Assembly: GCF_900162815.1 (NCBI RefSeq)
Contig: NZ_FUGD01000060.1
Coordinates: 1 to 49,773 of the forward strand
From: Psychrobacter pasteurii
GTDB lineage: Bacteria; Pseudomonadota; Gammaproteobacteria; Pseudomonadales; Moraxellaceae
Length of the DNA stretch: 49,773 nt
Direction of reading: 5' to 3'
Below, one piece after another: positions 8,795 to 18,173 of the stretch (positions within the stretch are counted from its first letter, which is position 1; each line of letters begins with the position of its first letter). The position numbers and the translations under genes are program-made. Below the pieces are notes generated by a model, which made no database searches, had not been told where the DNA came from, and saw nothing but the letters and a program-made list of their open reading frames with translations.

Positions 8795-10243
8795 TTAATC
8801 GTTAGACTCTTGTTCAGAAAGTGACTCTGGGTTCTCGTCTAGCTCATAATCAGCAAGTTCTTCTTCTAAGTTAGCATCAGACAGTAGCGCTTGTTCAGCC
8901 TCTTGTTTTAACTCTTTTTCAAAAGGCTCAAGCTTAGGAATTAATAGCTCAGCTTGCTCTTTTGGTAATACCTCAAAAGGATCAATATCTGATTGACCTA
9001 ACAACTGCTGCAATTTATCTGCAGGCAGACGCAAAGTTAAAATCTCATGACCAGACTCATCATAGCTTTCTTGTTCTACCACATCTAAGCGATACAACTC
9101 ATTTTTTAGATTGCCGGCATGAAAAGGTAGGGTTAACTCAAAAGTATTTAACTTACCGGTAAGCAGTTGTTGCACTGCAGTGGTCAGCATGCTCATGCCT
9201 AAGTCTGATTTGGCAGAGACATAGACACGGCTGGGTACTCCAGGTTCACTATATTTGATGCGCGCAGGCTCATCTGTCAGATCAATTTTATTGTAGACGT
9301 TTAGCACGGGCACATCACTGTTAATCTCAGCCAATACCGATTTAACAGCTTTTATTTGCTCGTGCATATCTGGGCTTGAAGAGTCGATGACGTGCAGCAA
9401 TAAGTCCGCTTCTAGCGTCTCCTCCAAGGTGGCATGGAAAGATTCAACCAATTCGTGAGGTAAGTGGCGGACGAAACCTACAGTATCTACCAACACTACG
9501 CGGCCAACACCTTGCCAGTCTAAGCGTCTAAGCGTGGGGTCTAGCGTTGCGAATAACTGGTCGGCTGCATAGATGTTTTCATCAACCAAGCGGTTAAATA
9601 AAGAGGATTTCCCCGCGTTGGTGTACCCCACTAAAGACACGGTTAATACATCAGACTTTTGACGTTTGGCTCGACCTTGAGCTCGGGTCTGCTTAACTTT
9701 ATCGAGTCTGGCTTTTAGCTGCGTCACGCGAATTTGTAGTAAACGTCTGTCCGTTTCTAACTGAGTCTCACCGGGACCGCGTAAACCAATCCCCCCTTTT
9801 TGACGCTCTAAGTGAGTCCAACCTCTGACTAGGCGGGTAGCCAAGTGGTTTAATTGCGCTAACTCAACTTGGAGCTTACCTTCATAGGTACGAGCGCGCT
9901 GGGCGAAAATGTCTAAGATAAGCCCAGTGCGGTCTAACACACGACATTGTAATAAGGCTTCTAAGTTTCGTTCTTGAGAAGGGGTAAGGCTGTGGTTGAA
10001 AATAACAATATCTGCTTCTAAAGCTTGTACTTGTTCAGCGATTTCTTGCGCCTTACCACTACCAATAAAATACTTAGCATCGGGCTTTTGTCTTGATCCT
10101 GTGACTACAGCCAACTGCTCAGCCCCCGCAGAATCGACTAAGAGTTTGAACTCTTCTAAATCATCTGGGTCTGAGATTTGTCTAACTTCTAAATGTACTA
10201 AGATGGCGCGTTCACCACCTTCGTGTCTGTCAAAATACTGCAA
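8795..10243 (-). CDS. hflX: GTPase HflX, ribosome-splitting factor
   Basis: TRAFAC-class GTPase that binds the 50S subunit and rescues or splits stalled ribosomes under stress. The 482-residue form starts LQYFDRHEGGERAILVHL, lining up with the E. coli HflX start. Features in order: HflX N-domain with GSRQKPDAKYFIGSGKA, helical linker with GGIGLRGPGETQLETDRR, P-loop GYTNAGKS (206-213), DTVGFVRHLPHEL (G3 region), NKID (G4), and an acidic Glu-rich C-terminal tail. I choose the TTG at 10241-10243 because AGGTGG lies 6 bases upstream. A further TTG at 10279 gives a 494-residue form without such a site. Unlike E. coli, no hfq is adjacent. Confidence 0.93.
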   Translation of the reverse strand: MQYFDRHEGGERAILVHLEVRQISDPDDLEEFKLLVDSAGAEQLAVVTGSRQKPDAKYFIGSGKAQEIAEQVQALEADIVIFNHSLTPSQERNLEALLQCRVLDRTGLILDIFAQRARTYEGKLQVELAQLNHLATRLVRGWTHLERQKGGIGLRGPGETQLETDRRLLQIRVTQLKARLDKVKQTRAQGRAKRQKSDVLTVSLVGYTNAGKSSLFNRLVDENIYAADQLFATLDPTLRRLDWQGVGRVVLVDTVGFVRHLPHELVESFHATLEETLEADLLLHVIDSSSPDMHEQIKAVKSVLAEINSDVPVLNVYNKIDLTDEPARIKYSEPGVPSRVYVSAKSDLGMSMLTTAVQQLLTGKLNTFELTLPFHAGNLKNELYRLDVVEQESYDESGHEILTLRLPADKLQQLLGQSDIDPFEVLPKEQAELLIPKLEPFEKELKQEAEQALLSDANLEEELADYELDENPESLSEQESND

Positions 10244-10447
10244 AAATATCCACCTATTCTTAAAATTTAAGGGAGACAACCTGAGCGAAAATAGAAGTAT
10301 TGAGTGATTCTCAGGTCGTTATGTCTTATTAATGCCGTTAAATGAGTGAAATTAAAAGGGGTAAGGGCAAAAATAGTACAAATATAAGACAATAAATAGT
10401 AAGCGAATCAAAACCAGTGAACAGTTGATTACTGGAATTAATTTATT

Positions 10448-10456
10448 TGCTATACT
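10448..10456 (+). promoter_or_regulatory. Extended -10 promoter of first plsC-like gene
   Basis: TGCTATACT gives a TGn plus TATACT element about 110 bases before the ATG at 10566. A weak -35 TTACTG (10429-10434) lies 16 bp upstream. Confidence 0.45.
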
Positions 10457-10565
10457 CTTTTATCTTAAAATTTTTTGGTTCAGAGTTTATGGTTAGGATA
10501 GGTCATCAAGCTGTTCAAGCCATAGCTTTTATATTTTTATTAATCAGTTAAGTACGGGCCTTGCT

Positions 10566-11387
10566 ATGAGTTTGAAATCTAAAATTGAAGATGCCTTTAA
10601 GTTGACTACCAGAAATAGTGTCAAGCGGAGTAAAACAGCTGTGGGCCTAGTAGATACAGTAATTGGTGGCTATAGAGCCGCAACGAAGATTGATGCTTGG
10701 CGTGAGCCGCCAAGAGATATTTTGCCCAAGTATATTCAAGCTTTTTGTCGTAAATCAGCCAGAGCCTTAGGAGTAGAAGTCATTGAGGTTGAGCCTGTAC
10801 CTAAGACACATGCGCTGTGGGCCTCTAACCATGTTTCATGGATGGATGTTCCTGTGATTGGCAGTGTTAGTCCGGCCTTTTTCTTATCGAAGGCAGAAGT
10901 GGCGAAAATGCCAGTCATGGGGCCTTTGGCTAAGGTTGCTGGCACTTTGTTTATTCAACGTGGCTCAGGGGATGCCGGCTCGGTCGCTTCACAAATGGCT
11001 ACTTTTTTAAAACAAGGATACTCAGTCGTATTTTTCCCTGAAGCCACCACCACCAACGGAAGACAAATTAAGAAGCTACATGGCAAGTTACTACAAGCAG
11101 CGATTGATGCAGATAAGCCCATTCAGCCCGTAGTTCTGTGTTATGTAAACAAAGAGGGTGAGCTGGATGATACCGTGCCTTATTATGGTGGCATTAAGTT
11201 AAAAGATAGCTTGATGAGTGTTATCGATGGCGATTTGGTCACAGCTTACGTATTAGCCTTAGAGCCTTTGTACCCTGAAGATAAGACGCGTGATGAGCTG
11301 ACGGCTGAGCTTCAAGAGCGTATGCAGGCAGGCTTAGAAGAGCTGCACAGTCGAGTGGTTAAAAGTAAAATGATTTCGTCAAAGTGA
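10566..11387 (+). CDS. PlsC-like 1-acyl-sn-glycerol-3-phosphate acyltransferase, paralog 1
   Basis: Lysophosphatidate acyltransferase-family protein of 273 residues, expected at the cytoplasmic face of the inner membrane, transferring an acyl group to make phosphatidic acid or a related lipid. Motif I NHVSWMD has catalytic H89 and D94; the FIQRGSGDAGSV region corresponds to motif II. Motif III reads FFPEATTT (156-163), with Ala where the family has Gly in PEGT. No strong transmembrane helix is seen. About half of its residues look shared with the next gene (GGYRA, FCR, HVSWMD, FFLSKAEV), so the two arose by duplication. The exact lipid substrate is unknown. Confidence 0.85.
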   Translation: MSLKSKIEDAFKLTTRNSVKRSKTAVGLVDTVIGGYRAATKIDAWREPPRDILPKYIQAFCRKSARALGVEVIEVEPVPKTHALWASNHVSWMDVPVIGSVSPAFFLSKAEVAKMPVMGPLAKVAGTLFIQRGSGDAGSVASQMATFLKQGYSVVFFPEATTTNGRQIKKLHGKLLQAAIDADKPIQPVVLCYVNKEGELDDTVPYYGGIKLKDSLMSVIDGDLVTAYVLALEPLYPEDKTRDELTAELQERMQAGLEELHSRVVKSKMISSK

Positions 11388-11488
11388 TAAAAACAACATA
11401 ATTGTAATCAAAATAGACGAAAACTGTGACATATTAACGGTGTTTTACCGCTATAGTGGCGCATAACTGATTCAATCAAGGAAGTTTT

Positions 11489-12439
11489 ATGCAAAAAAAC
11501 ACTATAGCGACTGATAAAGTCCAAAACAAAAACAAACTAGGCAAGACCTCTATAAATAAGTCGATTGTCAGCAAGACGATAAAAACTAAAGCCGGCAAAC
11601 TGCTGCCAAAGAAGTTAACTAAGCAGCTGAAACGAGCGCAAGTTATCAAAGGTATGGGCGAGACTATGGTCGGTGGTTATCGCGCCATCTCTAAAGTAGA
11701 TGGCTGGGGTGAAGTACCGAAACGTGATGATTTACCCCGCTATAACAAGACTTTTTGTCGTAATATGGCCGCCGCCTTCCACATTGATGTTGTGGCTGTT
11801 GAACCGATTCCTGAAACTCATGGGCTGTGGGCGGCTAACCACGTGTCTTGGATGGACATTCCAGTGATGGGTAGCGTGGTACCTGCTTTTTTCTTATCAA
11901 AAGCAGAAGTAGAATCTATGCCAGCCTTTGGTCGCTTGGCCCGTGCTTGTGGTTCGTTATTTATTAAGCGTGGCTCGGGGGACTCAGGCAAAGTTTCAGG
12001 TCAGATTACTGAGTTTTTGAAAAAAGGCTATTCTATTATCTTTTATCCTGAAGGCACCACCACCGATGGCAGCCATATCAAAAAGATATACGGAAAATTA
12101 CTGCAAGCAGCTATGGACGCCGACAAGCCTATTCAGCCCCTTGTCGTTTGTTATGTCAATGCGGAAGGTGAGCTAGATGATCAGGTACCCTTTGTTGGCG
12201 ATACCTCATTCACCAAGAGCTTCTTAAATGTTATGGATTGTGGTCCGGTAACGGCTTATATTCTACCGCTTGAGAAAATTGAAACGGCAGGTAAAACCCG
12301 TGATGAGTTGACCCAGCTATTACATCATAACTTGCAGCAAGGCCTAGAAGACTTGCATGATAGAGTGCTTCATAAAGCTACTGACTCTAAGGCCACTAAC
12401 TCAGATAATGCAAAAGAAAAGCAAAAGTCAGCGGCTTAG
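11489..12439 (+). CDS. PlsC-like 1-acyl-sn-glycerol-3-phosphate acyltransferase, paralog 2
   Basis: Second lysophospholipid acyltransferase, 316 residues. It has a Lys-rich N-terminal extension (about 1-50, basic, no hydrophobic core) absent from paralog 1, and a polar C-terminal tail. Motif I is NHVSWMD with H118 and D123; motif III is canonical YPEGTTT (186-192). AAGGAAG lies 5 bases before the ATG. The 101-base gap from paralog 1 allows co-transcription. The basic N-terminus may help membrane association; this is inference. Confidence 0.87.
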   Translation: MQKNTIATDKVQNKNKLGKTSINKSIVSKTIKTKAGKLLPKKLTKQLKRAQVIKGMGETMVGGYRAISKVDGWGEVPKRDDLPRYNKTFCRNMAAAFHIDVVAVEPIPETHGLWAANHVSWMDIPVMGSVVPAFFLSKAEVESMPAFGRLARACGSLFIKRGSGDSGKVSGQITEFLKKGYSIIFYPEGTTTDGSHIKKIYGKLLQAAMDADKPIQPLVVCYVNAEGELDDQVPFVGDTSFTKSFLNVMDCGPVTAYILPLEKIETAGKTRDELTQLLHHNLQQGLEDLHDRVLHKATDSKATNSDNAKEKQKSAA

Positions 12440-12485
12440 ATCATAACTAACCGCTGAAATAAAAGCGGATTTAGTAGTAGATGTA

Positions 12486-12523
12486 AAAAAACCACTGGCT
12501 ACTTAAAGTAACCAGTGGTTTTT
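12486..12523. terminator. Bidirectional terminator between plsC-like gene and tas
   Basis: AACCACTGG and CCAGTGGTT arms, extended inward by CTACTT/AAGTAA with one mismatch, with flanking A6 and T5 runs. Serves the convergent genes on both sides. Confidence 0.85.
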
Positions 12524-12597
12524 GATTTATAGGAATATATTTATATAGATCAGCAGTGGCTTATATAAAGCGTGTTTGTTTCAATAAATGCTGTAAC

Positions 12598-13638
12598 CTA
12601 AGGAGATGGGTTTGGCTGCTGAGTATGCACCGCCTCAATAGCTTGTAATACATCCTCACTCAATTCAAGATTAATACTCTCAATGTTAGATTCGAGCTGC
12701 TCAATAGAGGTCGCACCAATAATGTTACTGGTCACAAAATGACGACTATTAACAAAGGCGAGGGCCATTTGTGCCATATCCAGTCCCGCTTCTTCAGCAA
12801 TACGAGCATACTGTTCAGTTGCCCATTTTGCTTCCTCATTAATGTAGCGCTGGAAGCGATCATACATGGTCAAGCGAGCCCCTTCCGGCTGTTTGCCACC
12901 TAAGTACTTACCTGATAATACACCGAAACCTAAAGGAGAGTAAGCTAGTAGGCCCACGTTTTCGCGGTGAGAAACCTCTGCTAAGCCCACTTCATACAGA
13001 CGGTTAAGTAAGCTATAAGGGTTTTGAATGCTGATAGGTCCTTTTAAACCGTTTTTCTCAGCTTCCCACAAGTAGCGCATCACGCCCCAAGTGGTTTCGT
13101 TAGACAATCCCCAAGCTCTAATGCGACCTTTTTTGATTTCCTCATTTAAAGCTTCGATAGTTTCTAAAAACGGGGTTAAGTCTGATAAATCTTGTTGGGC
13201 CATTTCTTCTGTGTAGCCCAACTGGCTAAAGAAGTTGGTCTCACGCTCAGGCCAATGCAACTGGTAGACATCAATATGGTCAGTTTGCAGGCGCTTTAGA
13301 TTGTCATCAAGGGCTTCGCTAATGTGCTTGGCATTAAAACGGGTTTTACCCTCACGCAAAAAACGCATGGGTGAGATTTTGCTGGCAAGAACGACTTCAT
13401 CACGGCGTTTATTCTTTGCAAACCAAGTCCCAATAAAGCGCTCAGTATCGCCTTGCTTATCTTCAGCAGGCGGAGAAGGGTACATCTCTGCTGTATCCCA
13501 GAAGTTAACGCCTTGCTCTAAAGCAAAGTCCATTTGCTCATGTGCTTGAGCTTCAGTATTTTGCTGACCCCAAGTCATGGTGCCCAAACAGATTTTGGAA
13601 ACTTTGTCACCAAGTTGGGGCAGGGTGGTATATTTCAT
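12598..13638 (-). CDS. tas: Aldo/keto reductase Tas
   Basis: NADPH-dependent aldo-keto reductase of 346 residues, the same length as E. coli Tas, with a very similar sequence pattern throughout (LGTMTWGQQNTEAQAH, DTAEMYPSPP, YQLHWPER, SNETTWGVMRYL, IQNPYSLLNR). The catalytic tetrad can be seen as D and Y in DTAEMY, K in LASKIS and H in QLHWPE. The physiological substrate is uncertain; E. coli tas was found as a suppressor of tyrosine auxotrophy. AAAGG lies 8 bases before the ATG. It is 67 bases upstream of nothing on its strand and downstream of fkpB, which could be co-transcribed with it. Confidence 0.92.
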   Translation of the reverse strand: MKYTTLPQLGDKVSKICLGTMTWGQQNTEAQAHEQMDFALEQGVNFWDTAEMYPSPPAEDKQGDTERFIGTWFAKNKRRDEVVLASKISPMRFLREGKTRFNAKHISEALDDNLKRLQTDHIDVYQLHWPERETNFFSQLGYTEEMAQQDLSDLTPFLETIEALNEEIKKGRIRAWGLSNETTWGVMRYLWEAEKNGLKGPISIQNPYSLLNRLYEVGLAEVSHRENVGLLAYSPLGFGVLSGKYLGGKQPEGARLTMYDRFQRYINEEAKWATEQYARIAEEAGLDMAQMALAFVNSRHFVTSNIIGATSIEQLESNIESINLELSEDVLQAIEAVHTQQPNPSP

Positions 13639-13705
13639 AATAGATACCTTTTTCTTTATTGTATTTATTTGCTTAGTTTGACTTAGTATTTAATAAAGCC
13701 AAAAA

Positions 13706-14224
13706 CTACATCAATTGCACGCCCACTTGACCAGGAGGGGTCACTTTAAAGATCTGGACTTTAAATAGTAGCGGTTGGCCGGCTAGAGGGTGGTTAAAGT
13801 CGACTTCTACTTCATCTTCAGTGACTTTGCTGACCACACCAGGCAAAGTGTTTTTGCCCTTATCTTCAAACTCAATCATCATACCCACTTCTGGGTTGGC
13901 TTCGGTTAAAGCAAATTGAGTGCGGCTGAAGGTTTGTACGTTGTCTTTGTTCCATTCACCAAAGGCTTGCTCAGGCTCTAAATGAGCGGTACGGGTGTCA
14001 CCAGCGCGCAAGTTGTTTAATACGCTTTCAAAACCTGGCAGTAAGCTTTCATCACCGATAGTTAAGCGTACGGGCTCAGGGCGATTGAATGTTGAATCAA
14101 TAACCGTACCATTTTCTAGAGCGACTTCAAAGTGAAGTTGGACTTGGCTGCCATGGGTAATACGGGTGTCTTGGTTGGGATTGATAAAGGTGGCTGAGTC
14201 TGCAGAAGCATTAGAGTTATTCAT
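13706..14224 (-). CDS. fkpB: FKBP-type peptidyl-prolyl cis-trans isomerase (FkpB/SlpA)
   Basis: SlyD/SlpA-type FKBP of 172 residues that catalyses proline isomerization. Pattern: VQLHFEVALENGTVIDSTF, IGDESLLPGFESVLNNLRAGD, EQAFGEWN, then the inserted IF-domain region and DFNHPLAGQPLLFKVQIF near the end. There is no signal peptide and no His-rich tail, which favours FkpB/SlpA over SlyD. In E. coli fkpB neighbours lspA and ispH; here the context differs. The upstream ribosome site is weak. Confidence 0.9.
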   Translation of the reverse strand: MNNSNASADSATFINPNQDTRITHGSQVQLHFEVALENGTVIDSTFNRPEPVRLTIGDESLLPGFESVLNNLRAGDTRTAHLEPEQAFGEWNKDNVQTFSRTQFALTEANPEVGMMIEFEDKGKNTLPGVVSKVTEDEVEVDFNHPLAGQPLLFKVQIFKVTPPGQVGVQLM

Positions 14225-14456
14225 AGTTAGGTCACTTAGGATTGTTTTTAGACAATAGGGTGGCTTTAAAGAGGATATTATTCCACTGTATTTGGGCTAA
14301 GATAGTTTATCATAAAGCACAGAGTTGCAGGTTTAGCCTGCCACAAAACTGCTTAACAAAATATTATTAAAGACTGCCCCTTGAAACTTAGTAGGAATGG
14401 CCTAAAATAGGGAAGCTCAAAGCGATTTATTGTTTAATCTCAATGGTAACTGCCAC

Positions 14457-14485
14457 TTGAGTATTCTGCAATAAGTCTATATAAT
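14457..14485 (+). promoter_or_regulatory. str operon promoter
   Basis: -35 TTGAGT (14457-14462), 17-bp spacer, perfect -10 TATAAT (14480-14485). Predicted start is near 14492, giving a leader of about 145 bases before rpsL. Confidence 0.75.
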
Positions 14486-14491
14486 ATAGTG

Positions 14492-14637
14492 TCCGAAAAA
14501 TGGGTAAGCTGTCGAAGCATTAATAATAAGCTTAACGTGGCCTAAGATTTATTCTTACAGTCATTATAAGCTTAGACCGCAAATGACGGCTTGGTAGCCC
14601 ATTTTTTTGTATTTAATAAACGGGAGAAGGATGCCTT
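14492..14637 (+). promoter_or_regulatory. Structured 5' leader of rpsL
   Basis: Nested inverted repeats close the whole leader. AAAAATGGG (14496-14504) pairs with CCCATTTTT (14598-14606), and AAGCTGTC (14506-14513) with GACGGCTT (14585-14592). Inside, TAAGCTTA (14527-14534) pairs with TAAGCTTA (14567-14574), and TAAGA (14543-14547) with TCTTA (14553-14557). The outer 3' arm runs into T7 and ends about 15 bases before the GGGAGAAGG ribosome site. It could be an attenuator or a ribosomal-protein operator; see findings. Confidence 0.55.
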
Positions 14638-15012
14638 ATGGCAACAACTAACCAATTGATTCGTAAGGGTCGTAAAGTATTAAAGGAAAAGTCTGGCGTT
14701 CCTGCTTTACAATCATGCCCACAACGTCGCGGTGTATGTACTCGTGTATATACTACCACTCCAAAGAAACCAAACTCAGCCATGCGTAAAGTATGTCGTG
14801 TACGTTTGACTTCAGGTTATGAAGTATCTAGCTACATCGGTGGTGAAGGTCATAACTTGCAAGAGCACAGTGTTGTACTAATCCGTGGTGGTCGTGTTAA
14901 AGACTTACCAGGTGTACGTTATCACACTGTTCGCGGCGCACTTGACTGTGCAGGCGTTAAAGACCGTAAGCAAGGTCGTTCTAAATATGGTGCTAAGAAG
15001 CCTAAAGCTTAA
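14638..15012 (+). CDS. rpsL: 30S ribosomal protein S12
   Basis: Decoding-centre protein of the small subunit, 124 residues, normal length. [12 protein letters not shown] holds K43, and [12 protein letters not shown] holds the second streptomycin-linked lysine; both are wild type, so no streptomycin-resistance change is visible. First gene of the str cluster, preceded by its promoter and a structured leader. GGAGAAGG lies upstream of the ATG. Confidence 0.98.
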   Translation: MATTNQLIRKGRKVLKEKSGVPALQSCPQRRGVCTRVYTTTPKKPNSAMRKVCRVRLTSGYEVSSYIGGEGHNLQEHSVVLIRGGRVKDLPGVRYHTVRGALDCAGVKDRKQGRSKYGAKKPKA

Positions 15013-15165
15013 TTAGCAAATTACTAAATAACATGCATGGGATCGGTGTTCTGCTAATTTGCAAACATACCACCATGCAGTAAGGCTGGCTGGTAACCAC
15101 TATTTAAACCTATATTCGTATATGGTTATGAATGCCAGACAACCCTGAAGACAAGGAAAATTATT
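15013..15165 (+). promoter_or_regulatory. rpsL-rpsG intercistronic hairpin cluster, candidate S7 operator
   Basis: Several complementary arms are visible: GCAAATTA (15016-15023) with TAATTTGC (15055-15062); GCATGG (15035-15040) with CCATGC (15073-15078); CTGGC (15086-15090) with GCCAG (15134-15138). Within the last, AACC-TATA (15107-15114), loop TTCG, TATA and GGTT (to 15127) form a hairpin with one bulged T. In E. coli, S7 represses through this same intercistronic position; the match here is positional and structural, not tested. Confidence 0.45.
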
Positions 15166-15639
15166 ATGCCAAGACGTCGCGTCGTCGCTACTCGTGAGAT
15201 CCTACCGGATCCAAAATTTGGTAGCCAAACAATCGCTAAATTCATCAACCACGTAATGGTTGATGGTAAAAAATCTACTGCTGAACGTATTGTTTACGGT
15301 GCATTAGAGCAAGTTGCTGAAAAACGCAACATCGAAGATCCAGTTGCATTCTTCGAAGAAGTACTTGAAAACGTTCGCCCAATGGTTGAGGTTAAAGCTC
15401 GCCGTGTTGGTGGTGCTACGTATCAGGTTCCTATGGAAGTACGCCCATCCCGTCGTACCGCCTTAGCAATGCGTTGGTTAGCTGACGCTGCTTCTAAGCG
15501 TTCTGAAAAATCTATGGCTTACCGTTTAGCGGGTGAGTTAGGCGATGCCCATGAAGGTAAAGGTAACGCTGTTAAGAAGCGTGATGAAGTTCACCGTATG
15601 GCAGATGCTAACAAAGCATTCTCTCATTACCGCTTCTAA
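15166..15639 (+). CDS. rpsG: 30S ribosomal protein S7
   Basis: Primary assembly protein that binds the 3' major domain of 16S rRNA; 157 residues, the normal short form. It starts [20 protein letters not shown] and contains [29 protein letters not shown] precedes the ATG. In E. coli it is also the translational repressor of the str operon, consistent with the structured spacer upstream. Confidence 0.98.
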   Translation: MPRRRVVATREILPDPKFGSQTIAKFINHVMVDGKKSTAERIVYGALEQVAEKRNIEDPVAFFEEVLENVRPMVEVKARRVGGATYQVPMEVRPSRRTALAMRWLADAASKRSEKSMAYRLAGELGDAHEGKGNAVKKRDEVHRMADANKAFSHYRF

Positions 15640-16043
15640 TTTAAGCAATTACTCTACAATTGAGTGTGCTTAAGCAGTAATAAGTATAGTTATCACGATT
15701 TAGGGCTATTAGGAATAAAGATTCATAATAGCCTCTTACAAAAAAAGTTACATAATATATGGTTTGCTTAACTGCCTAATTTGGTAAATTACAGTGAACG
15801 ATATAACCGTAATACCGTTAAGTTTTGAGAAGTAATGGTGAGTTGGGAAAACTGCCTACAATACAGACAGTTTCATTCTAGCTAATCGATGATCTAGCCA
15901 TGAGTACCCAAGCTGATAGTCTGTATAACCTCCATCAGCCCAGTATCATAAAACTGTCATCTTTTGAAGCTACTCTAACCTCCTGCCTATCTCAAGCTAT
16001 TACAACGAAATAAATTATAAAGACATTCCATTAGGAAAAAATT
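15640..16043 (+). promoter_or_regulatory. Long structured spacer upstream of fusA
   Basis: 404 non-coding bases with several hairpins: GGCTATTA (15704-15711) with TAATAGCC (15726-15733); ACTG-CC-TAATTT, loop GGT, AAATTA-CAGT (15771-15795); and a closing pair GACAGTTT (15866-15873) with AAACTGTC (15951-15958). The last encloses a GCTAATC/GAT-C-TAGC hairpin (15881-15898) and a GCTGAT/ATCAGC hairpin (15912-15939). No T-run follows any of them. A weak TTGGTA plus TATAAC pair (15781-15807, 15-bp spacer) might be an internal promoter. Confidence 0.45.
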
Positions 16044-18173
16044 ATGGCACGTGCAACCCCCCTAAACCGATATCGTAATATTGGTATTTCAGCACACATT
16101 GATGCTGGTAAAACAACCACGACCGAACGTATTCTATTCTATACCGGTGTAAACCATAAGCTAGGTGAGAGCCATGACGGCGCAGCTACTATGGACTGGA
16201 TGGAACAAGAGCAAGAGCGTGGTATTACTATTACCTCAGCAGCAACGACTTGTTTCTGGTCAGGTATGGGTCAGCAATTCCCACAGCATCGTATTAACAT
16301 CATTGACACCCCGGGCCACGTTGACTTCACGATTGAAGTAGAACGTTCAATGCGTGTACTTGATGGTGCATGTATGGTTTATTGTGCGGTTGGTGGTGTA
16401 CAGCCTCAGTCTGAGACTGTATGGCGTCAAGCTAACAAATATAAAGTACCTCGCTTAGCATTCGTTAACAAAATGGACCGTGTTGGTGCTGACTTCTACC
16501 GTGTTAAAGAACAAGTTAAAACACGCCTAGGTGGTAACCCAGTTGCTATGGTTATTCCAATTGGTAAAGAAGACGACTTCGAAGGTGTTGTTGACTTAAT
16601 TACCATGAAAGCTATCTATTGGGATACAGCTTCTCTAGGTATGGAATACGAAGAGCGTGAAATTCCAGCTGAATTACAAGACAAAGCAGAAGAGTACCGT
16701 AGTGAATTAGTTGAAGTTGCTGCTGAAGCAAACGAAGAGCTAATGAACAAGTACTTAGAAGGCGAAGAGCTAACTGAAGAAGAAATTCATGCCGCTATCC
16801 GTCAGCGTACTATCGCTAACGAAATCATTCCAATGTACTGTGGTACTGCCTTTAAAAACAAAGGTGTACAGAAGATGTTGGATGCGGTAATTCAGTATAT
16901 GCCAGCTCCTCAAGACGTACCTGCAATTAGAGGTATCCTTGATGACAAAGACGAAACTGAAGGTACTCGTGAAGCTTCTGATGAAGCACCATTCTCAGCA
17001 CTAGCGTTCAAAATCATGAACGACAAGTTCGTTGGTAACCTAACGTTCGTACGTGTTTACTCTGGTGTTATCAAGCAGGGTGAGAGTGTTTACAACCCAG
17101 TTAAGATGAAGCGTGAGCGTATCGGTCGTATCGTACAGATGCATGCTGAATCACAACAAGAGCTTGAAGAAATCCGCGCTGGTGACATCGCTGCCTTAGT
17201 TGGTATGAAAGATGTAGGTACTGGTGACACTCTATGTGATGAAAAAGAAATCATTACTCTAGAGCGTATGGAATTCCCTGATCCTGTAATCAGTCTAGCA
17301 GTTGAACCTAAGACTAAAGCTGACCAAGAAAAAATGTCAGTAGCTCTAGGTCGCCTAGCTAAAGAAGATCCATCGTTCCGTGTACACACAGACGAAGAAT
17401 CAGGTCAGACCATCATCAGTGGTATGGGTGAGCTTCACTTAGAAGTACTTGTTGACCGTATGAAGCGTGAGTTCAAAGTAGAAGCTAACATCGGTGCTCC
17501 ACAAGTAGCTTACCGTGAAACTATCCGTGGTACTGTTGAGCAAGAAGGTAAATTCGTTCGTCAGACTGGTGGTCGCGGTAAGTTCGGTCACGTTTGGTTG
17601 AAGCTTGAGCCTCTAGATCTAGATGAAGGCCCAGAGTACGAATTCGCTGAAGAAATCGTTGGTGGTGTTGTACCAAAAGAGTACCACAGTGCGGTTGATA
17701 AAGGTATTCAAGAGCGTATGAAGAACGGTATCCTTGCCGGCTACCCAATTGTTGGTGTTAAAGCGACTTTATACGACGGTTCTTACCATGACGTTGACTC
17801 GGATGAGCTATCGTTCAAAATGGCTGGTTCTATCGCATTCAAGAAAGGCTTCATGAATGCTAACCCAGTACTGCTTGAGCCAGTGATGAAAGTTGAAGTT
17901 GAAACTCCAGAAGAATACATGGGTGATATCATGGGTGACTTAAACCGTCGCCGTGGTATGGTTCAAGGTATGGACGACTTACCTGGTGGTACTAAGCAGA
18001 TCCGTGCTGAAGTTCCATTAGCTGAAATGTTTGGTTATGCAACTAACCTACGTTCACAGTCGCAAGGTCGTGCAACATACTCTATGGAATTCCAAAAGTA
18101 TGCTGAAACACCTAAGTCTGTAGCTGAAGAGATTATGAAGAAATTCTCTGGCAAAGATGACGACGAAGAGTAA
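16044..18173 (+). CDS. fusA: Elongation factor G
   Basis: Translational GTPase that drives translocation and, with RRF, ribosome recycling. 709 residues. G1 [15 protein letters not shown], switch I region [11 protein letters not shown]3 [10 protein letters not shown]4 [10 protein letters not shown], then domains II-V with the domain IV tip and [21 protein letters not shown]. It ends in an acidic KDDDEE. RBS AGGAAAAA before the ATG. It is the only EF-G in the window and sits in the str order rpsL-rpsG-fusA-tuf. Confidence 0.98.
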   Translation: MARATPLNRYRNIGISAHIDAGKTTTTERILFYTGVNHKLGESHDGAATMDWMEQEQERGITITSAATTCFWSGMGQQFPQHRINIIDTPGHVDFTIEVERSMRVLDGACMVYCAVGGVQPQSETVWRQANKYKVPRLAFVNKMDRVGADFYRVKEQVKTRLGGNPVAMVIPIGKEDDFEGVVDLITMKAIYWDTASLGMEYEEREIPAELQDKAEEYRSELVEVAAEANEELMNKYLEGEELTEEEIHAAIRQRTIANEIIPMYCGTAFKNKGVQKMLDAVIQYMPAPQDVPAIRGILDDKDETEGTREASDEAPFSALAFKIMNDKFVGNLTFVRVYSGVIKQGESVYNPVKMKRERIGRIVQMHAESQQELEEIRAGDIAALVGMKDVGTGDTLCDEKEIITLERMEFPDPVISLAVEPKTKADQEKMSVALGRLAKEDPSFRVHTDEESGQTIISGMGELHLEVLVDRMKREFKVEANIGAPQVAYRETIRGTVEQEGKFVRQTGGRGKFGHVWLKLEPLDLDEGPEYEFAEEIVGGVVPKEYHSAVDKGIQERMKNGILAGYPIVGVKATLYDGSYHDVDSDELSFKMAGSIAFKKGFMNANPVLLEPVMKVEVETPEEYMGDIMGDLNRRRGMVQGMDDLPGGTKQIRAEVPLAEMFGYATNLRSQSQGRATYSMEFQKYAETPKSVAEEIMKKFSGKDDDEE

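Noticed and set aside
14638..15012. Streptomycin-resistance change in rpsL, and rifampicin-resistance change in rpoB
   Set aside because: The key S12 lysines and the rpoB rifampicin-region residues read as wild type.
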